A stretch of DNA of 64,000 nt from Prevotella pectinovora (GTDB lineage Bacteria > Bacteroidota > Bacteroidia > Bacteroidales > Bacteroidaceae). A program made the position numbers and the translations under genes. The notes under the pieces are model-generated. The model was not told the DNA's origin. It did not search any database and worked only from the letters and a program-made list of their open reading frames with translations. This document shows, piece by piece, positions 63,282-64,000 of this stretch; position 1 is the stretch's first letter, and each line of letters starts with the position of its first letter. The stretch lies in NCBI RefSeq assembly GCF_000834015.1, contig NZ_JXQI01000026.1:1-64000 (forward strand). Direction: 5' to 3'.

Positions 63282-64000
63282 TCATTTGTCGGTCTTTCCC
63301 TTTTCTTCTATCGTGAATTTCGTCGGGTTGTCCACGAGTTCGTCTGTCAGGGCGAAGTCCCACACGTCGAGCACGTTCTCCACATAGTGGAATGAAAGTC
63401 CTTTCAGATACATGTCGGGTATTTCTTCGATGTCTTTCCTGTTTTCCCTGCACATCACGATATCTGTTATGCCTGCTCTTTTGGCTGCCAGTATTTTCTC
63501 CTTTATTCCTCCAACGGGAAGCACCTTGCCGCGCAGCGTTATTTCTCCTGTCATGGCAGTGTTCTTTCTCACCTTGCGTTGTGTGAGGGCTGAGGCGATG
63601 GATGTGGCTATCGTTATGCCGGCAGAAGGGCCGTCTTTTGGAGTCGCTCCTTCCGGCACGTGGATGTGTATGTTCCAGTTGTCGAAGATGCGGTAGTCTA
63701 TTCCGAGCACGTCGGAGTGTGACTTCACGTATTCAAGTGCGAGCATAGCCGACTCTTTCATCACGTCGCCAAGGTTGCCGGTAAGCGTGAGCTTGTTGCC
63801 GTTGCCTTTGCTGAGGCTTGTCTCGATGAAGAGGATTTCTCCTCCCACGCTTGTCCATGCCAGTCCGGTTACCACTCCCGCATAGTCGTTGCCTTGGTAT
63901 ATGTCGCGATAGAAAGGCGGTTTGCCGAGCAGGGATTCTATCTCCTTCGGCGTGATGCGCGAGAACGGGAGTTCTCCCTTGCTTGCTTTCATGAATGCGA
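63282..64000 (-). CDS. lon: Lon protease, C-terminal part (5' end outside window)
   Basis: ATP-dependent protease. Only the C-terminal proteolytic domain is inside the window: [14 protein letters not shown] with the catalytic Ser and [14 protein letters not shown] with the Lys of the dyad. The frame stays open beyond base 64000. It begins the lon-tgt-lptF/G-helicase cluster. Confidence 0.95.
   Translation of the reverse strand, partial: AFMKASKGELPFSRITPKEIESLLGKPPFYRDIYQGNDYAGVVTGLAWTSVGGEILFIETSLSKGNGNKLTLTGNLGDVMKESAMLALEYVKSHSDVLGIDYRIFDNWNIHIHVPEGATPKDGPSAGITIATSIASALTQRKVRKNTAMTGEITLRGKVLPVGGIKEKILAAKRAGITDIVMCRENRKDIEEIPDMYLKGLSFHYVENVLDVWDFALTDELVDNPTKFTIEEKGKTDK

Noticed and set aside
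1..64000. tRNA genes
   Set aside because: I scanned for the T-loop pattern GTTCRANYC with an acceptor stem and found no convincing case; a tRNA-finder run could still show one.

Overview
The window looks like chromosome from a Bacteroidales bacterium, most likely Prevotella/Segatella. The promoters I can see follow the Bacteroidetes pattern (-7 TAnnTTTG with a TTG about 19-20 bp upstream), Shine-Dalgarno sequences are mostly absent, and there are many Bacteroidales-restricted families (DUF5103, DUF5606, DUF5687, DUF6057, DUF4248, BT4734-like, RprX/RprY, LPXTG-free T9SS-like tails). No tRNA, rRNA, CRISPR array, prophage or transposase gene was found.

Layout. 0-4.4 kb: end of a polysaccharide export/sugar-nucleotide operon (rfbA, a Wzc-type tyrosine kinase, a HAD protein) and a GtrA flippase. 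4.5-7.4 kb: glmS and fmt. 7.6-19.5 kb: a long run of minus-strand genes (rplY, pth, S4/Hsp15, purN, DUF5103, MORN protein, YhcH, glgB, DUF6057, TsaC/Sua5, ClC channel). 19.7-24.1 kb: plus-strand nusB-yajC-ybbR-coaE-DUF5606-nth. 24.3-27.8 kb: minus-strand tilS, rlmI and a DEDDy exonuclease. 27.9-35.7 kb: ftsK, lolA, a DUF5687 membrane protein, then a secreted pair with a pectate lyase. 35.8-42.4 kb: a small unknown gene, a phosphohexomutase, and an accessory cassette (HU-like, DUF4248, PriCT-2/DUF3987, BT4734-like). 42.8-46.9 kb: an AAA/PD-(D/E)XK protein, an orphan 395-residue gene and a chimeric TPR gene. 46.9-56.1 kb: ispE-Nudix fusion, PBP1A, pyrBI, glyA, htpG. 56.7-64 kb: rprXY and then the minus-strand lon-tgt-lptF/G-DEAD helicase cluster, with lon cut by the window end.

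The genes are largely housekeeping: envelope building (glmS, PBP1A, lolA, Lpt permease, Wzc), translation and tRNA modification (fmt, pth, tilS, tgt, TsaC, rlmI), protein quality control (lon, htpG) and nucleotide synthesis (pyrBI, purN).

The most unusual content is between genes. A 186-187 bp element with about 20-bp terminal inverted repeats occurs three times (15413, 18615, 56352) with several end fragments; its right end is a small hairpin that also occurs alone and as a 4 x 27 bp tandem array (26979). Independently, many intergenic gaps hold short exact or near-exact tandem repeats (18, 24, 26, 27, 28, 43 bp units). Other points worth attention are an IspE-Nudix fusion, a TPR gene whose 5' end has been replaced by the promoter and first 45 codons of an AAA/PD-(D/E)XK gene, an inverted-repeat insertion inside the DUF3987 gene, a direct repeat flanking the DUF3987-DUF4248-HU cassette, and a probable leaderless rprX mRNA.
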